14,053 nucleotides of DNA, from assembly GCA_046262315.1 (NCBI GenBank), contig JBHEMZ010000068.1, positions 1-14,053 of the forward strand, in the 5' to 3' direction. This DNA comes from JACVRM01 sp046262315. GTDB lineage: Bacteria > Actinomycetota > Thermoleophilia > Gaiellales > Gaiellaceae. Made by a program: the position numbers and the translations under genes. How positions within the stretch are numbered: the stretch's first letter is position 1; every line of letters starts with the position of its first letter. This document shows positions 6,886 through 13,471 of this stretch, one piece after another. The notes beneath the pieces were generated by a model. That model was not told where the DNA came from. It saw only the letters and a list, made by a program, of their open reading frames with translations, and searched no databases.

Positions 6886-7470
6886 GTGATCCGCGCGCGC
6901 GGGCTCTCGAAGCGCTTCGGCGACAAGCGCGTCCTGCACCGGCTCGATCTCGTCGTCGAGCGGGGCGCGACGCTCGCGGTGACCGGTCCGAACGGCTCGG
7001 GCAAGACGACGCTGCTTCGACTCTGCGCCGGGCTCGCCGCTCCGACCGCCGGCGAGCTGAGGGTCGAAGTCGACCGCTCGGCCGTCGGCTTTCTATCGCA
7101 TGACCCGCTGGTCTATCGCGAGCTGACGCCGCTCGAGAATCTGGACCTCTACGGGCGCCTCTACCGCGTGCCCGAGCGGCGCGAGCGGATCGGCAGGCTG
7201 CTCGAGCGCTTCGGGCTCTGGGACGAGCGGCACGAGCGCGCAGGCTCCTTCTCGCGCGGGATGCTTCAGCGACTCGCGCTCTGCCGTACGCTGCTTCACG
7301 AGCCCGAGCTGCTCCTGCTCGACGAACCGTTCTCCGGACTTGATGCGGCGGGCGCCGAGCTGGTCGACCGCGAGTTGCGCGAGCTTGCAGGTCGCCGCAC
7401 GCTCGTGATCTCCACCCACGCCGCGGCGCGCCTCGGTGGCCTCGCTCCAACTCGTCTGGCGCTCGCCTGA
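6886..7470 (+). CDS. ccmA: Heme exporter ATP-binding protein CcmA
   Basis: ATPase of the CcmAB(CD) complex, which drives release of heme-loaded CcmE during cytochrome c maturation. The 194-residue ABC domain has Walker A GPNGSGKTT (34-42), the CcmA-like SHDPLVYRELTPLENL after the core beta sheet, a signature SFSRGMLQRLALCR (121-134), Walker B ELLLLDEPFSGLD (141-153), and the switch histidine His178 (STH). The signature is FSRGM rather than LSGGQ, as is common for CcmA. The GTG start is supported by conserved sequence starting at IRARGLSKRFG and by the -10 box six bases upstream. Its TGA shares a base with the ccmB ATG. It is slightly shorter than many ABC ATPases but normal for CcmA. Confidence 0.93.
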   Translation: MIRARGLSKRFGDKRVLHRLDLVVERGATLAVTGPNGSGKTTLLRLCAGLAAPTAGELRVEVDRSAVGFLSHDPLVYRELTPLENLDLYGRLYRVPERRERIGRLLERFGLWDERHERAGSFSRGMLQRLALCRTLLHEPELLLLDEPFSGLDAAGAELVDRELRELAGRRTLVISTHAAARLGGLAPTRLALA

Positions 7471-8108
7471 TGGCCTACCTCGGCGACGTGGCAGCGCTCG
7501 CGCGCAAGGACCTGCTGCTGGAGCTCCGCTCGCGCGACACCGTCCCGGCGATGTTGCTCTTCGTCGTCGGCGCTCTCGTCGTCTTCCACTTCGCGCTTCC
7601 GGCAGACGCGGGTGCTGACGCCACGAACGGTCTGCTGTGGATCGGGCTCCTCTTCACCGCGCTCCTGGGCCTCACGCGAGCGTTTGTCGCCGAGCGCGAG
7701 CAGAGCATGATGGACGGGCTCGTGCTCGCCGCCCAAGACCTGAGCGCTATCTGGCTCGGCAAGGCGCTTGGCGTCGTGGCCTTTCTCGTCCTCGCCGAGG
7801 CGGTCGCGCTGCCGGCGTACTGGCTCTTCTTCGAGCCGGTCGGCTGGGAGCTCGTCGCAGCGGTCGCGCTCGCCGACGTCGGCATTGCTTCGGTCGGTAC
7901 CATCCTCTCGGCCATGGCGGCCGCGAGTCGCGCGCGGGAGCTGCTTCTGCCGCTCCTCTTCCTCCCCCTCGGGATTCCGATCATCGTGGGAGGCGTCGGC
8001 GCTACCGTGGCGGATGAACCCGCCCGTTACCTCGCCTTTCTCGGCCTCTACGACCTCGTTTTTGCGATTCTCTCGTGGGCGAGCTTCGAGTACGTCATCA
8101 CGGAATGA
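7470..8108 (+). CDS. ccmB: Heme exporter permease CcmB
   Basis: Membrane subunit of the CcmAB transporter. The 212-residue protein begins with the amphipathic DVAALARKDLLLELRSRD segment, then six hydrophobic spans. Family features include AFVAEREQSMMDGLVLAAQDLSAIWLGK (the cytoplasmic loop after the second span) and RELLLPLLFLPLGIPIIVGGV (a later span with conserved prolines). Length and topology are normal. It overlaps ccmA by one base (TGATG) and ccmC by four (ATGA), so all are made from one message. Confidence 0.93.
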   Translation: MAYLGDVAALARKDLLLELRSRDTVPAMLLFVVGALVVFHFALPADAGADATNGLLWIGLLFTALLGLTRAFVAEREQSMMDGLVLAAQDLSAIWLGKALGVVAFLVLAEAVALPAYWLFFEPVGWELVAAVALADVGIASVGTILSAMAAASRARELLLPLLFLPLGIPIIVGGVGATVADEPARYLAFLGLYDLVFAILSWASFEYVITE

Positions 8109-8782
8109 CCGCCAACCGCGCCCCCCTCTTCGCCGCCGCTGCCTTCGGGTTGCTCGTCACCGGCATCTCGCTGGCTCTCTTCTGGGCGCCGGAGGACGCC
8201 GACCAGGGCTTCAGCCAGCGCATCTTCTACATCCACGTGCCGCTCGCTCTTACGGCGTACGCCTGCTTCGGCTGGGGTGCGTGGAAGGGCCTGCGGCTGC
8301 TGTGGCTGCGCGACGAGCGGCACGACCTCGAGAGCTACACGGCCGTCCATCTGGGCGTCATCTTCGGCCTGCTCACGCTCGTGACGGGCTCCATCTGGGC
8401 GAGGACGTCGTGGGGCGTGTGGTGGACGTGGGGGTCGCGTCAGCTCGTCATGTTCCTCGTGCTCTTCCTCTTCTACTGCGCCTACTTCATGCTGCGCTAC
8501 TCGGTCGAGCCGGGGCGGCAGCGGGCAAACATGTCCGCCGTTTACGCGCTGTTCGGCGTGGTGCTGGTGCCGATCAGCTTTCTCGCGATCCGGCTGACGG
8601 CGGACATCGTCCATCCGCCCGTGTTCAAGAGCGACGGGCCGGACATGGCCGGCAGCATGTTCTTCACCTTCTGCGTGTGCCTGGCGGGAACGCTCGCTCT
8701 GGCCGCGGCCCTCTACCACGTGGAGCTCGGCGGCAAACGGCTCGACGAGCGGGTGCGCGAGCTGCGCGAGCTGCTGGCATGA
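8105..8782 (+). CDS. ccmC: Heme-handling protein CcmC
   Basis: Membrane protein that presents heme to CcmE. The 225-residue protein has six hydrophobic spans. The two candidate heme-ligand histidines are kept: His44 (IFYIHVP) and His170 (DIVHPP). The WWD-type region reads SWGVWWTWGSRQL (102-114), where most CcmC proteins have WTWDxRLT, so the acidic residue is Gly110 and the following Thr is absent. ATG 8105 is chosen over a GTG ten codons upstream because it overlaps the ccmB stop (ATGA) and begins just before the first span. The gene also overlaps ccmD (ATGA). The context makes CcmC, rather than CcsA, clear. Confidence 0.92.
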   Translation: MTANRAPLFAAAAFGLLVTGISLALFWAPEDADQGFSQRIFYIHVPLALTAYACFGWGAWKGLRLLWLRDERHDLESYTAVHLGVIFGLLTLVTGSIWARTSWGVWWTWGSRQLVMFLVLFLFYCAYFMLRYSVEPGRQRANMSAVYALFGVVLVPISFLAIRLTADIVHPPVFKSDGPDMAGSMFFTFCVCLAGTLALAAALYHVELGGKRLDERVRELRELLA

Positions 8783-8973
8783 GCTCCGGCGAGCGCTACG
8801 TATTCGCCGCCTACACCGTGGTGTTCGCCGTGGTGCTGCTCTACCTCGTGATCATCGCGCTGAAGGTGGCACGCCTCGAGCGCGATCTCGCCGAGCTGGC
8901 GCGGCTCGCGCGGGAGCGGCTCGACCGCGGCGAGGCGGTCGAGGAGGAGGTGCGGGAGGCCGTGATTGGCTGA
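8779..8973 (+). CDS. ccmD: Small heme-exporter protein CcmD
   Basis: A 64-residue protein with one membrane span (about residues 8-28, VFAAYTVVFAVVLLYLVIIAL) followed by a charged helix (KVARLERDLAELARLARER). This is the typical CcmD plan: a conserved YVFAAY entry to the span and an RLERxLAxL tail. CcmD stabilises CcmC-CcmE contact and links it to CcmAB. Its ATG overlaps the ccmC stop (ATGA), which fixes the start inside a longer open frame that runs antisense to nothing and has no meaning upstream. Its stop lies inside the start region of the next gene. Confidence 0.88.
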   Translation: MSSGERYVFAAYTVVFAVVLLYLVIIALKVARLERDLAELARLARERLDRGEAVEEEVREAVIG

Positions 8974-9754
8974 GTTGCTCTTCTGGCCCGCGCTCTTTGC
9001 CTACGGTGAGGCGGCCGTCGCGTACGCCGGCAACGCGCGGCGTCCCGGGGCGCTTGGGCGCGCGGCGACCTGGGGAGTACGGGCGGGCTGGCTCGCCCAG
9101 ACGGCCCTGCTCGCGCTGGAGGCCGTGCGGGCCGGCGGCTTCCCCTGGGCGACCTGGGCGGGCTCGCTCAACCTCTTCGTGTGGCTTGTCGTGACGGTCT
9201 ATCTCGCGTGGGGCTGCCGGCCGCGCTACCGGCTGCTCGGCCTCGCGGTGATGCCGCCCGCGGTCGCGCTGCTGATCGTCTCGTACGCGGCCGGCGGGAT
9301 CGGGCGCGAGCGCGCCGCGGACGCCTCAACCCTGTTCCTGGGATTGCACGTCGGGCTCGTGCTCGCCGCCTTCGCGGGCTTCACCCTCGCAGCCGGGCTG
9401 GCGGGGCTGTACCTCTGGCAGGAGCGGCGACTCAAGCGGCGCGAGGCGCGCATCTTCCGGCTCGCCGCGCCCTCACTCGTTTGGCTCGACGAGCTAGCCG
9501 CGCGCATGGTGGCGGTCGCCCTGCCGGTCTTCACGGCGGGCATTGGCGTCGGCATCGGCCGCCTCCTCGCCCGGGACGAGAGGCTGGACGCCCTCATGGC
9601 CGCGGCGGCCGTGACCTGGCTCGCCTACGCGGGCGTGTTGCTCGTCCGCTACGGGCTCGGCTGGCGGGGGCGACGCGTCGCCTGGCTGGTGCTCGCCTCG
9701 TTCCTCCTCGTCGCCACCGTCCGTCTCGGTCTGCCTGTCGGGCACTTCGCATGA
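8966..9754 (+). CDS. hemX: HemX/CcsA-like membrane protein (cytochrome c assembly family)
   Basis: A 262-residue protein with about eight hydrophobic spans. STLFLGLHVGLVLAAFAGFTLAAGLAGLYLWQERRLKRR (roughly 121-159) and the later LVWLDELAARMVAVALPVFTAGIGVGIG match the HemX/YpjD branch of the CcsA fold. In Bacillus, HemX is encoded next to hemA and controls HemA level, and the same position is seen here. The segment that should hold WGxxWxWDPKE reads RLLARDERLDALMAAAAVTW, so the tryptophan-rich heme motif is lost. The TTG start is set by GGGAGG at 8954-8959, six bases upstream, and overlaps ccmD by eight bases. The stop overlaps hemA (ATGA). It could assist either heme delivery or HemA regulation. 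Confidence 0.8.
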   Translation: MAELLFWPALFAYGEAAVAYAGNARRPGALGRAATWGVRAGWLAQTALLALEAVRAGGFPWATWAGSLNLFVWLVVTVYLAWGCRPRYRLLGLAVMPPAVALLIVSYAAGGIGRERAADASTLFLGLHVGLVLAAFAGFTLAAGLAGLYLWQERRLKRREARIFRLAAPSLVWLDELAARMVAVALPVFTAGIGVGIGRLLARDERLDALMAAAAVTWLAYAGVLLVRYGLGWRGRRVAWLVLASFLLVATVRLGLPVGHFA

Positions 9755-11013
9755 CGGTCGTTCTCGTCGGTACGTCCCATCATCACGCGCCCGTCGAAGT
9801 GCGCGAGCGCGTGGCACTCAACGGCGACGCTGCGGCTGCGCTCGCGCGGCGGCTCGCCGCGACGGGCGCGGAGGCCGTCTGCCTCTCGACCTGCAACCGC
9901 ACGGAGCTGTACCTGGCCGGCGGCGAGCCGGCCGAGACCGAGCGCCGCGCGCAGGAGGCGCTGGTCGAGTTGGCCGGCGACGAGCTCCTGCCGGTGCTCT
10001 ACCGGCTCCGAGGAGGAGCGGCTGCGCTGCACGCCTTCCGGGTCGCCGCCGGCCTCGACTCGATGGTTCCGGGCGAGGGTGAGATCCTCGGCCAGGTGCG
10101 CTCGGCGTACGAGTCGGGCCGGCCTGGCCCGGTGCTCGACCGCCTCTTCCGGCAGGCCGTCTACGCGGGGAAGAAGGTTCGCGCCGAGACGGCGATCACC
10201 GAGAGCCCGACGTCGGTCGCCTCCGCCGCGGCGGCGCTCGCGCAACAGGTCTTCGGAGACTTGGCCGGCCGCTCCGTCCTCCTCCTCGGCGCGGGGCAGA
10301 CCGGCGAGCTGACCGCGCGCAACCTCGCCAAGCGCGGCGCGGTGATCGCCGCGGTCGCCAACCGTACGGGGGAGCGCGCGGACGAGCTGGCGGGCCGGTT
10401 CGGCGCCCGTCCCCTGGTCCTGGAGGAGGCCTCGCCGGCGCTCGCCTCGGTCGACGTCGTCATCGCGTGCACGAGTGCGCCCGACCTTGTCTTGCGAGCG
10501 GAGCAGGTGGCGCCGGTGCTGCCCCGCCGGAAGGGGCTGCCGCTCTTCCTGATCGACATCGCCGTGCCGCGCGACATCGACCCGGCCGTGCACGAGCTCG
10601 ACGGGTGCTATCTATACGACATCGACGACCTCGAGTCGGTCGTCGCCGAGAGTCTGGCCGGGCGGCGTGAGGAGGCCGTGCGTGCTGAGGCCATGGCCGC
10701 GGCGGAGGCCGACCGTTTCGCCGCGTGGCAGGCCTCGCGCGCGGTGGTGCCGGCGATCGCGCTGCTCCGCGAGCATGCCGAGGCGATCCGAGCCGGCGAG
10801 CTCGCGCGCGCGGAGAACCTTCTCGAACGGCTGTCGGACAGCGAGCGGCGACTCGTCGAATCCGTCACAGCAGGGATCGTCAACAAGTTGCTGCACCTGC
10901 CGACGGTGAGGCTCAAGGAGGCCTCGGCGGGCGGCGCGGGCGGAAGCGCGTACGCGGATGCGGTGACGCACCTCTTCGGCCTGGACGAACGGCCGGAGGA
11001 CGAACGCTTCTGA
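9751..11013 (+). CDS. hemA: Glutamyl-tRNA reductase HemA
   Basis: Reduces glutamyl-tRNA(Glu) to glutamate-1-semialdehyde with NADPH, the first committed step of the C5 tetrapyrrole route. The 420-residue protein has the catalytic domain with LSTCNRTE (catalytic Cys48), GLDSMVPGEGEILGQ (101-115), an NADPH-binding LLLGAGQTGELTARNLAKRG (starting about 177), IDIAVPRDIDP, and a C-terminal dimerisation helix region ending in NKLLHLPTVRLKEA. The ATG overlaps the hemX stop by four bases and begins TVVLVGTSHHHAPVEVRE, the standard N-terminus. The longer open frame upstream is the out-of-frame shadow of hemX. The stop overlaps the probable hemC CTG start (CTGA). Confidence 0.96.
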   Translation: MTVVLVGTSHHHAPVEVRERVALNGDAAAALARRLAATGAEAVCLSTCNRTELYLAGGEPAETERRAQEALVELAGDELLPVLYRLRGGAAALHAFRVAAGLDSMVPGEGEILGQVRSAYESGRPGPVLDRLFRQAVYAGKKVRAETAITESPTSVASAAAALAQQVFGDLAGRSVLLLGAGQTGELTARNLAKRGAVIAAVANRTGERADELAGRFGARPLVLEEASPALASVDVVIACTSAPDLVLRAEQVAPVLPRRKGLPLFLIDIAVPRDIDPAVHELDGCYLYDIDDLESVVAESLAGRREEAVRAEAMAAAEADRFAAWQASRAVVPAIALLREHAEAIRAGELARAENLLERLSDSERRLVESVTAGIVNKLLHLPTVRLKEASAGGAGGSAYADAVTHLFGLDERPEDERF

Positions 11014-11831
11014 GGGTCGGCACGCGCGGCAGCCGGCTCGCGATGACGCAGGCCGGTCTTGCCGCCGAGGCGCTGCGCGGTCTGGGGGCCGAAATCGCGC
11101 TCGTGCCGATCACGACAGCGGGCGACCGCGACCGCACGCGGCCCTTCGGCCAGATCGGCGAACGCGGCGTATTCGTCAAAGAGCTCGAGGAGGCTCTGCT
11201 CGCCGGGCGCATCGACGTGGCGGTGCACTCAGCGAAGGACATGACCTCGCATGACACGGAGGGGCTGTGCGTAGCGGCGTACCTTCCACGCGAGGACCCG
11301 CGCGACGCGCTGTGCGGGGCGGAAGGGCTGCTCCCGGGCATGCGGATCGGCACCGCCTCCGTGCGGCGGCGCGCGCAGCTTCTCGCCCTCGAGCCAGAGC
11401 TGTCGGTCGAGCCGCTGCGCGGCAACGTCGACACCCGGCTCCGTAAGCGCTCCGAGCGCGGGCTGGACGCGATCGTGCTGGCCGCGTGCGGGCTCGACCG
11501 GCTCCGCCTCGGCGGTGAGATCGGCCGTCGCTTCGAGCCGAGCGAGCTGCTACCCGAAGCGGGGCAGGGCGCGCTGGCGCTCCAGGTCCGATTGGGCGAG
11601 GAGGCCGCTGTGGCCGTCCTCGATGACGGGGAGACGCGTCGGCGCGTCGAGGCGGAGCGAGTCTGCGTGGCGGCGGTGGGTGGGGGCTGCCTCGCGCCCG
11701 TGGCGGCTCACCACGACGGCCGGGAGCTGACGGCTCTCGTGGCCGACGAGGACGGCCGCTGGATCGAGCGCCGCACCGGTGACGACCCGGTGGCGCTCGC
11801 AGCCGAGCTCCTGTGCTTCGTCGCGGCGTGA
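11010..11831 (+). CDS. hemC: Porphobilinogen deaminase HemC, probable CTG start
   Basis: Polymerises four porphobilinogen units to hydroxymethylbilane. The 273-residue protein has RVGTRGSRLA at the N-terminus (2-11), the catalytic Asp77 (VHSAKDM), RGNVDTRLRK (138-146), and the dipyrromethane cofactor Cys227 (VGGGCLAPVAAH). No ATG, GTG or TTG exists in frame near the conserved N-terminus. The next in-frame ATG (11043) would remove RVGTRGSRLA. The CTG at 11010 overlaps the hemA stop as CTGA, like the ATGA overlaps elsewhere in this operon, and has GGAGGA at 10995-11000 nine bases upstream. I therefore choose CTG. A sequence error is the alternative. The stop is followed by a 109-base gap before hemD. 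Confidence 0.92.
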   Translation: MRVGTRGSRLAMTQAGLAAEALRGLGAEIALVPITTAGDRDRTRPFGQIGERGVFVKELEEALLAGRIDVAVHSAKDMTSHDTEGLCVAAYLPREDPRDALCGAEGLLPGMRIGTASVRRRAQLLALEPELSVEPLRGNVDTRLRKRSERGLDAIVLAACGLDRLRLGGEIGRRFEPSELLPEAGQGALALQVRLGEEAAVAVLDDGETRRRVEAERVCVAAVGGGCLAPVAAHHDGRELTALVADEDGRWIERRTGDDPVALAAELLCFVAA

Positions 11832-11876
11832 CGGTTCCGGGGCACATCCGGCACAGACGCGCGCGCCGCGACCGCG

Positions 11877-11882
11877 TACCCT
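11877..11882 (+). promoter_or_regulatory. Possible -10 box (TACCCT) for hemD
   Basis: TACCCT lies in the hemC-hemD gap and fits TANNNT. It would start a transcript near 11889, at a run of six C bases, with a leader of about 52 bases before the proposed hemD start. If real, hemD has its own promoter besides read-through from hemC. Confidence 0.3.
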
Positions 11883-11888
11883 GGATCT

Positions 11889-11921
11889 CCCCCCGGGTGG
11901 GTGGGGGGTTTGTGGGTGGGG
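11889..11921 (+). promoter_or_regulatory. G-quadruplex motif with a competing C6/G6 hairpin upstream of hemD
   Basis: Five G runs on the + strand: GGG (11895-11897), GGG (11899-11901), GGGGGG (11903-11908), GGG (11914-11916), GGGG (11918-11921), separated by loops of 1, 1, 5 and 1 bases. Single-base loops favour a very stable parallel quadruplex. Directly before it, CCCCCC (11889-11894) can pair with the G6 run around an 8-base loop, so the two structures exclude one another. The hemD Shine-Dalgarno GGGGAG follows only eight bases later. The sequence is clear; a regulatory role is inference. Confidence 0.65.
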
Positions 11922-11940
11922 ACGCGTCGGGGAGCGCAAG

Positions 11941-12582
11941 CTGGCGCGCCTCGTCCTGACCCGTCCGGCGGGGCAGGACGCCGAGCTTGCGCGACGGCTC
12001 GAGGCGCTCGGGCACGAGACCGTCTCATGCCCATTGATCGCAGTCGAGCTGCTCGGGGACGGGCCGGTGGACGGGAACGGGTACGACTGGCTCGTGGTGA
12101 CGAGTCGGAACGGCGCCGCCGAGCTGGCTCGGCGCCTCCGAGGGCGGCCCGCTCGGATCGCGGCGATCGGCCCCGGGACGGCGGCCGAGCTCGAGAGCCG
12201 GGGTCTCCCCGTCGATCTCGTACCGCGAGTTTCGACCCAGGAGGGTCTCGTTGCGGAGCTGCCGCAGCCGCCGGGGCGCGTGCTTTTCGCGGGAGCGGAG
12301 GAGGCCCGCACCTACCTCGCGGATGTCCTGGCGGCTGACGTCATCCCGCTCTACCGCACGCGGGCGCTCGAACCTGCCGAGCCGCCCGCCGGCGACCTCG
12401 TAGTGCTCGCCTCCGCCTCCGCCGCGCGCTCGCTCGGCGCGCTGCCCGTCGACCTGCCGGCGGTCACGATCGGTCCCCAGACGACACGCGCCGCGCGCGA
12501 GGCGGGGATCCGCGTGCTTGCGGAAGCCGAGACGCACGACCTCGAAGGGCTCGTGGACGCGGTCGCGCGGGCCGCACGTTAA
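11941..12582 (+). CDS. hemD: Uroporphyrinogen-III synthase HemD, probable CTG start
   Basis: Closes and isomerises hydroxymethylbilane to uroporphyrinogen III. From the CTG at 11941 the protein is 213 residues and begins ARLVLTRPAGQDAELARRLEALGHE, the normal HemD N-terminus. Further features are the YDWLVVTSRNGA motif, RIAAIGPGTAAELESRG, the linker, and the C-terminal VVLASASAARSLGAL and TIGPQTTRAAREAG. No ATG, GTG or TTG lies in frame between the hemC stop and this point; the nearest in-frame GTG (11779) is inside hemC and would add 54 unrelated residues. GGGGAG at 11929-11934, six bases upstream, supports CTG. A one-base error in the G runs at 11903-11932 that hides a GTG start is the alternative. 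The stop TAA forms part of the next gene's likely -10 box. Confidence 0.87.
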   Translation: MARLVLTRPAGQDAELARRLEALGHETVSCPLIAVELLGDGPVDGNGYDWLVVTSRNGAAELARRLRGRPARIAAIGPGTAAELESRGLPVDLVPRVSTQEGLVAELPQPPGRVLFAGAEEARTYLADVLAADVIPLYRTRALEPAEPPAGDLVVLASASAARSLGALPVDLPAVTIGPQTTRAAREAGIRVLAEAETHDLEGLVDAVARAAR

Positions 12583-12585
12583 CGT
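12580..12585 (+). promoter_or_regulatory. -10 box (TAACGT) overlapping the hemD stop
   Basis: TAACGT contains the hemD TAA stop and ends 7 bases before the first GTG (12593) of the DUF62 gene. The distance fits transcription starting at the start codon, so the gene may have its own leaderless message in addition to hemD read-through. Confidence 0.4.
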
Positions 12586-12592
12586 CGCCCGC

Positions 12593-13396
12593 GTGGTGAT
12601 CACGTTCCTCACCGACTTCGGGCTCGACGATGACTTCGTCGGAGTCTGCCACGGCGTGATCAGGCGGATCGCGCCCGACGCCGAGGTCATCGACGTCACG
12701 CACGGGATCCGGCCGCAGGCGGTGCTCGAAGGCGCGCTCGTGCTCGCCAACGCGCTGCCCTACATGCCGGAGGGGATCCACCTGGCGGTTGTGGATCCGG
12801 AGGTCGGCGGCAAGCGCCGGCCTGTCGCGCTACGCACCCAAGGGGGCATTCTCGTAGGCCCGGACAACGGCCTGCTCGTGCCTGCGGCCGAGCGGCTCGG
12901 CGGCGTCGATGAGGCCCGCGAGCTCACAAACCGATCGCTTTGGCTGGAGCGCGTCTCGCGTACTTTCCACGCCCGAGACATCTTCGCGCCTGTGGCCGCG
13001 CACCTCGCGGCCGGCGTCAGCTTCGAACATGTGGGCGAGCCGTTCGACCCGGCTGCGCTCGTGCGGATCGAGCTGCCCGAGCCGTCTGTCGCGCCGGGGA
13101 AGGTCACCTGCCGCTGCCTCGCCATCGACCGCTTCGGGAACGTCCAGCTCAACGTGCGCGCCGAGCACCTCGGCGAGGCCGGTATCGAGCGGGGGAACCG
13201 CGTCGAGATCGTGCTCACGGCCGAGCGCTACTCCGCCGTCGCGGCCGCCACCTTCGCGGATGTGGGGCCCGGCGAGATCGTCGTCTACGAGGACGCCTAC
13301 GAGAACGTTTCGATCGCCATCTCGCGCGGCAGCGCAGCCGACACTTTCACCATCGAGCCGGGCGACGCCGTCGCCATCGTGCGGCTCGCTTCGTGA
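12593..13396 (+). CDS. DUF62-family SAM hydroxide adenosyltransferase
   Basis: Family enzymes split S-adenosylmethionine with water into adenosine and methionine, and are related to fluorinase and chlorinase. The 267-residue protein begins VITFLTDFGLDDDFVGVCHGVI, the family signature. It has the three conserved catalytic residues Asp68 and Arg75 (VVDPEVGGKRRPVAL) and His126 (TFHARDIFAP), and GPDNGLL (89-95) for substrate contacts. The C-terminal barrel includes IDRFGNVQLNV. The halogenase-specific extra loop is not seen, so a hydrolase is favoured. Start: two tandem GTG codons (12593 and 12596) precede ITFLTDFG; an upstream in-frame start lies within hemD and encodes unrelated residues. The gap to hemD is 10 bases. 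Its physiological purpose is unclear. Confidence 0.9.
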   Translation: MVITFLTDFGLDDDFVGVCHGVIRRIAPDAEVIDVTHGIRPQAVLEGALVLANALPYMPEGIHLAVVDPEVGGKRRPVALRTQGGILVGPDNGLLVPAAERLGGVDEARELTNRSLWLERVSRTFHARDIFAPVAAHLAAGVSFEHVGEPFDPAALVRIELPEPSVAPGKVTCRCLAIDRFGNVQLNVRAEHLGEAGIERGNRVEIVLTAERYSAVAAATFADVGPGEIVVYEDAYENVSIAISRGSAADTFTIEPGDAVAIVRLAS

Positions 13397-13434
13397 TTTT
13401 TCCCGCAGTTTGCAACCTGCGCGTGGCGAGCCTC

Positions 13435-13463
13435 GTGTCAAACGTCGCATCGCTCGTTAAGGT
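13435..13463 (+). promoter_or_regulatory. Possible sigma-70-type promoter before a hairpin
   Basis: GTGTCA (13435-13440), a 17-base spacer, TAAGGT (13458-13463). The spacing is ideal for the housekeeping sigma factor, and the expected start is near 13470, just before the inverted repeat at 13472. It may produce a short RNA of about 47 bases, or drive tRNA-Phe if the hairpin is partly read through. Confidence 0.35.
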
Positions 13464-13471
13464 AGGAGTAC

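Noticed and set aside
5909..7450. A 513-codon - strand frame opposite ubiA and ccmA
   Set aside because: Arg-, His- and Glu-rich low-complexity translation typical of the antisense of high-GC genes; the + strand genes have clear family motifs.
11779..11940. An extended hemD start at GTG 11779 inside hemC
   Set aside because: It adds 54 residues unrelated to HemD, overlaps hemC by 53 bases, and has no good Shine-Dalgarno sequence; CTG 11941 fits the family N-terminus.
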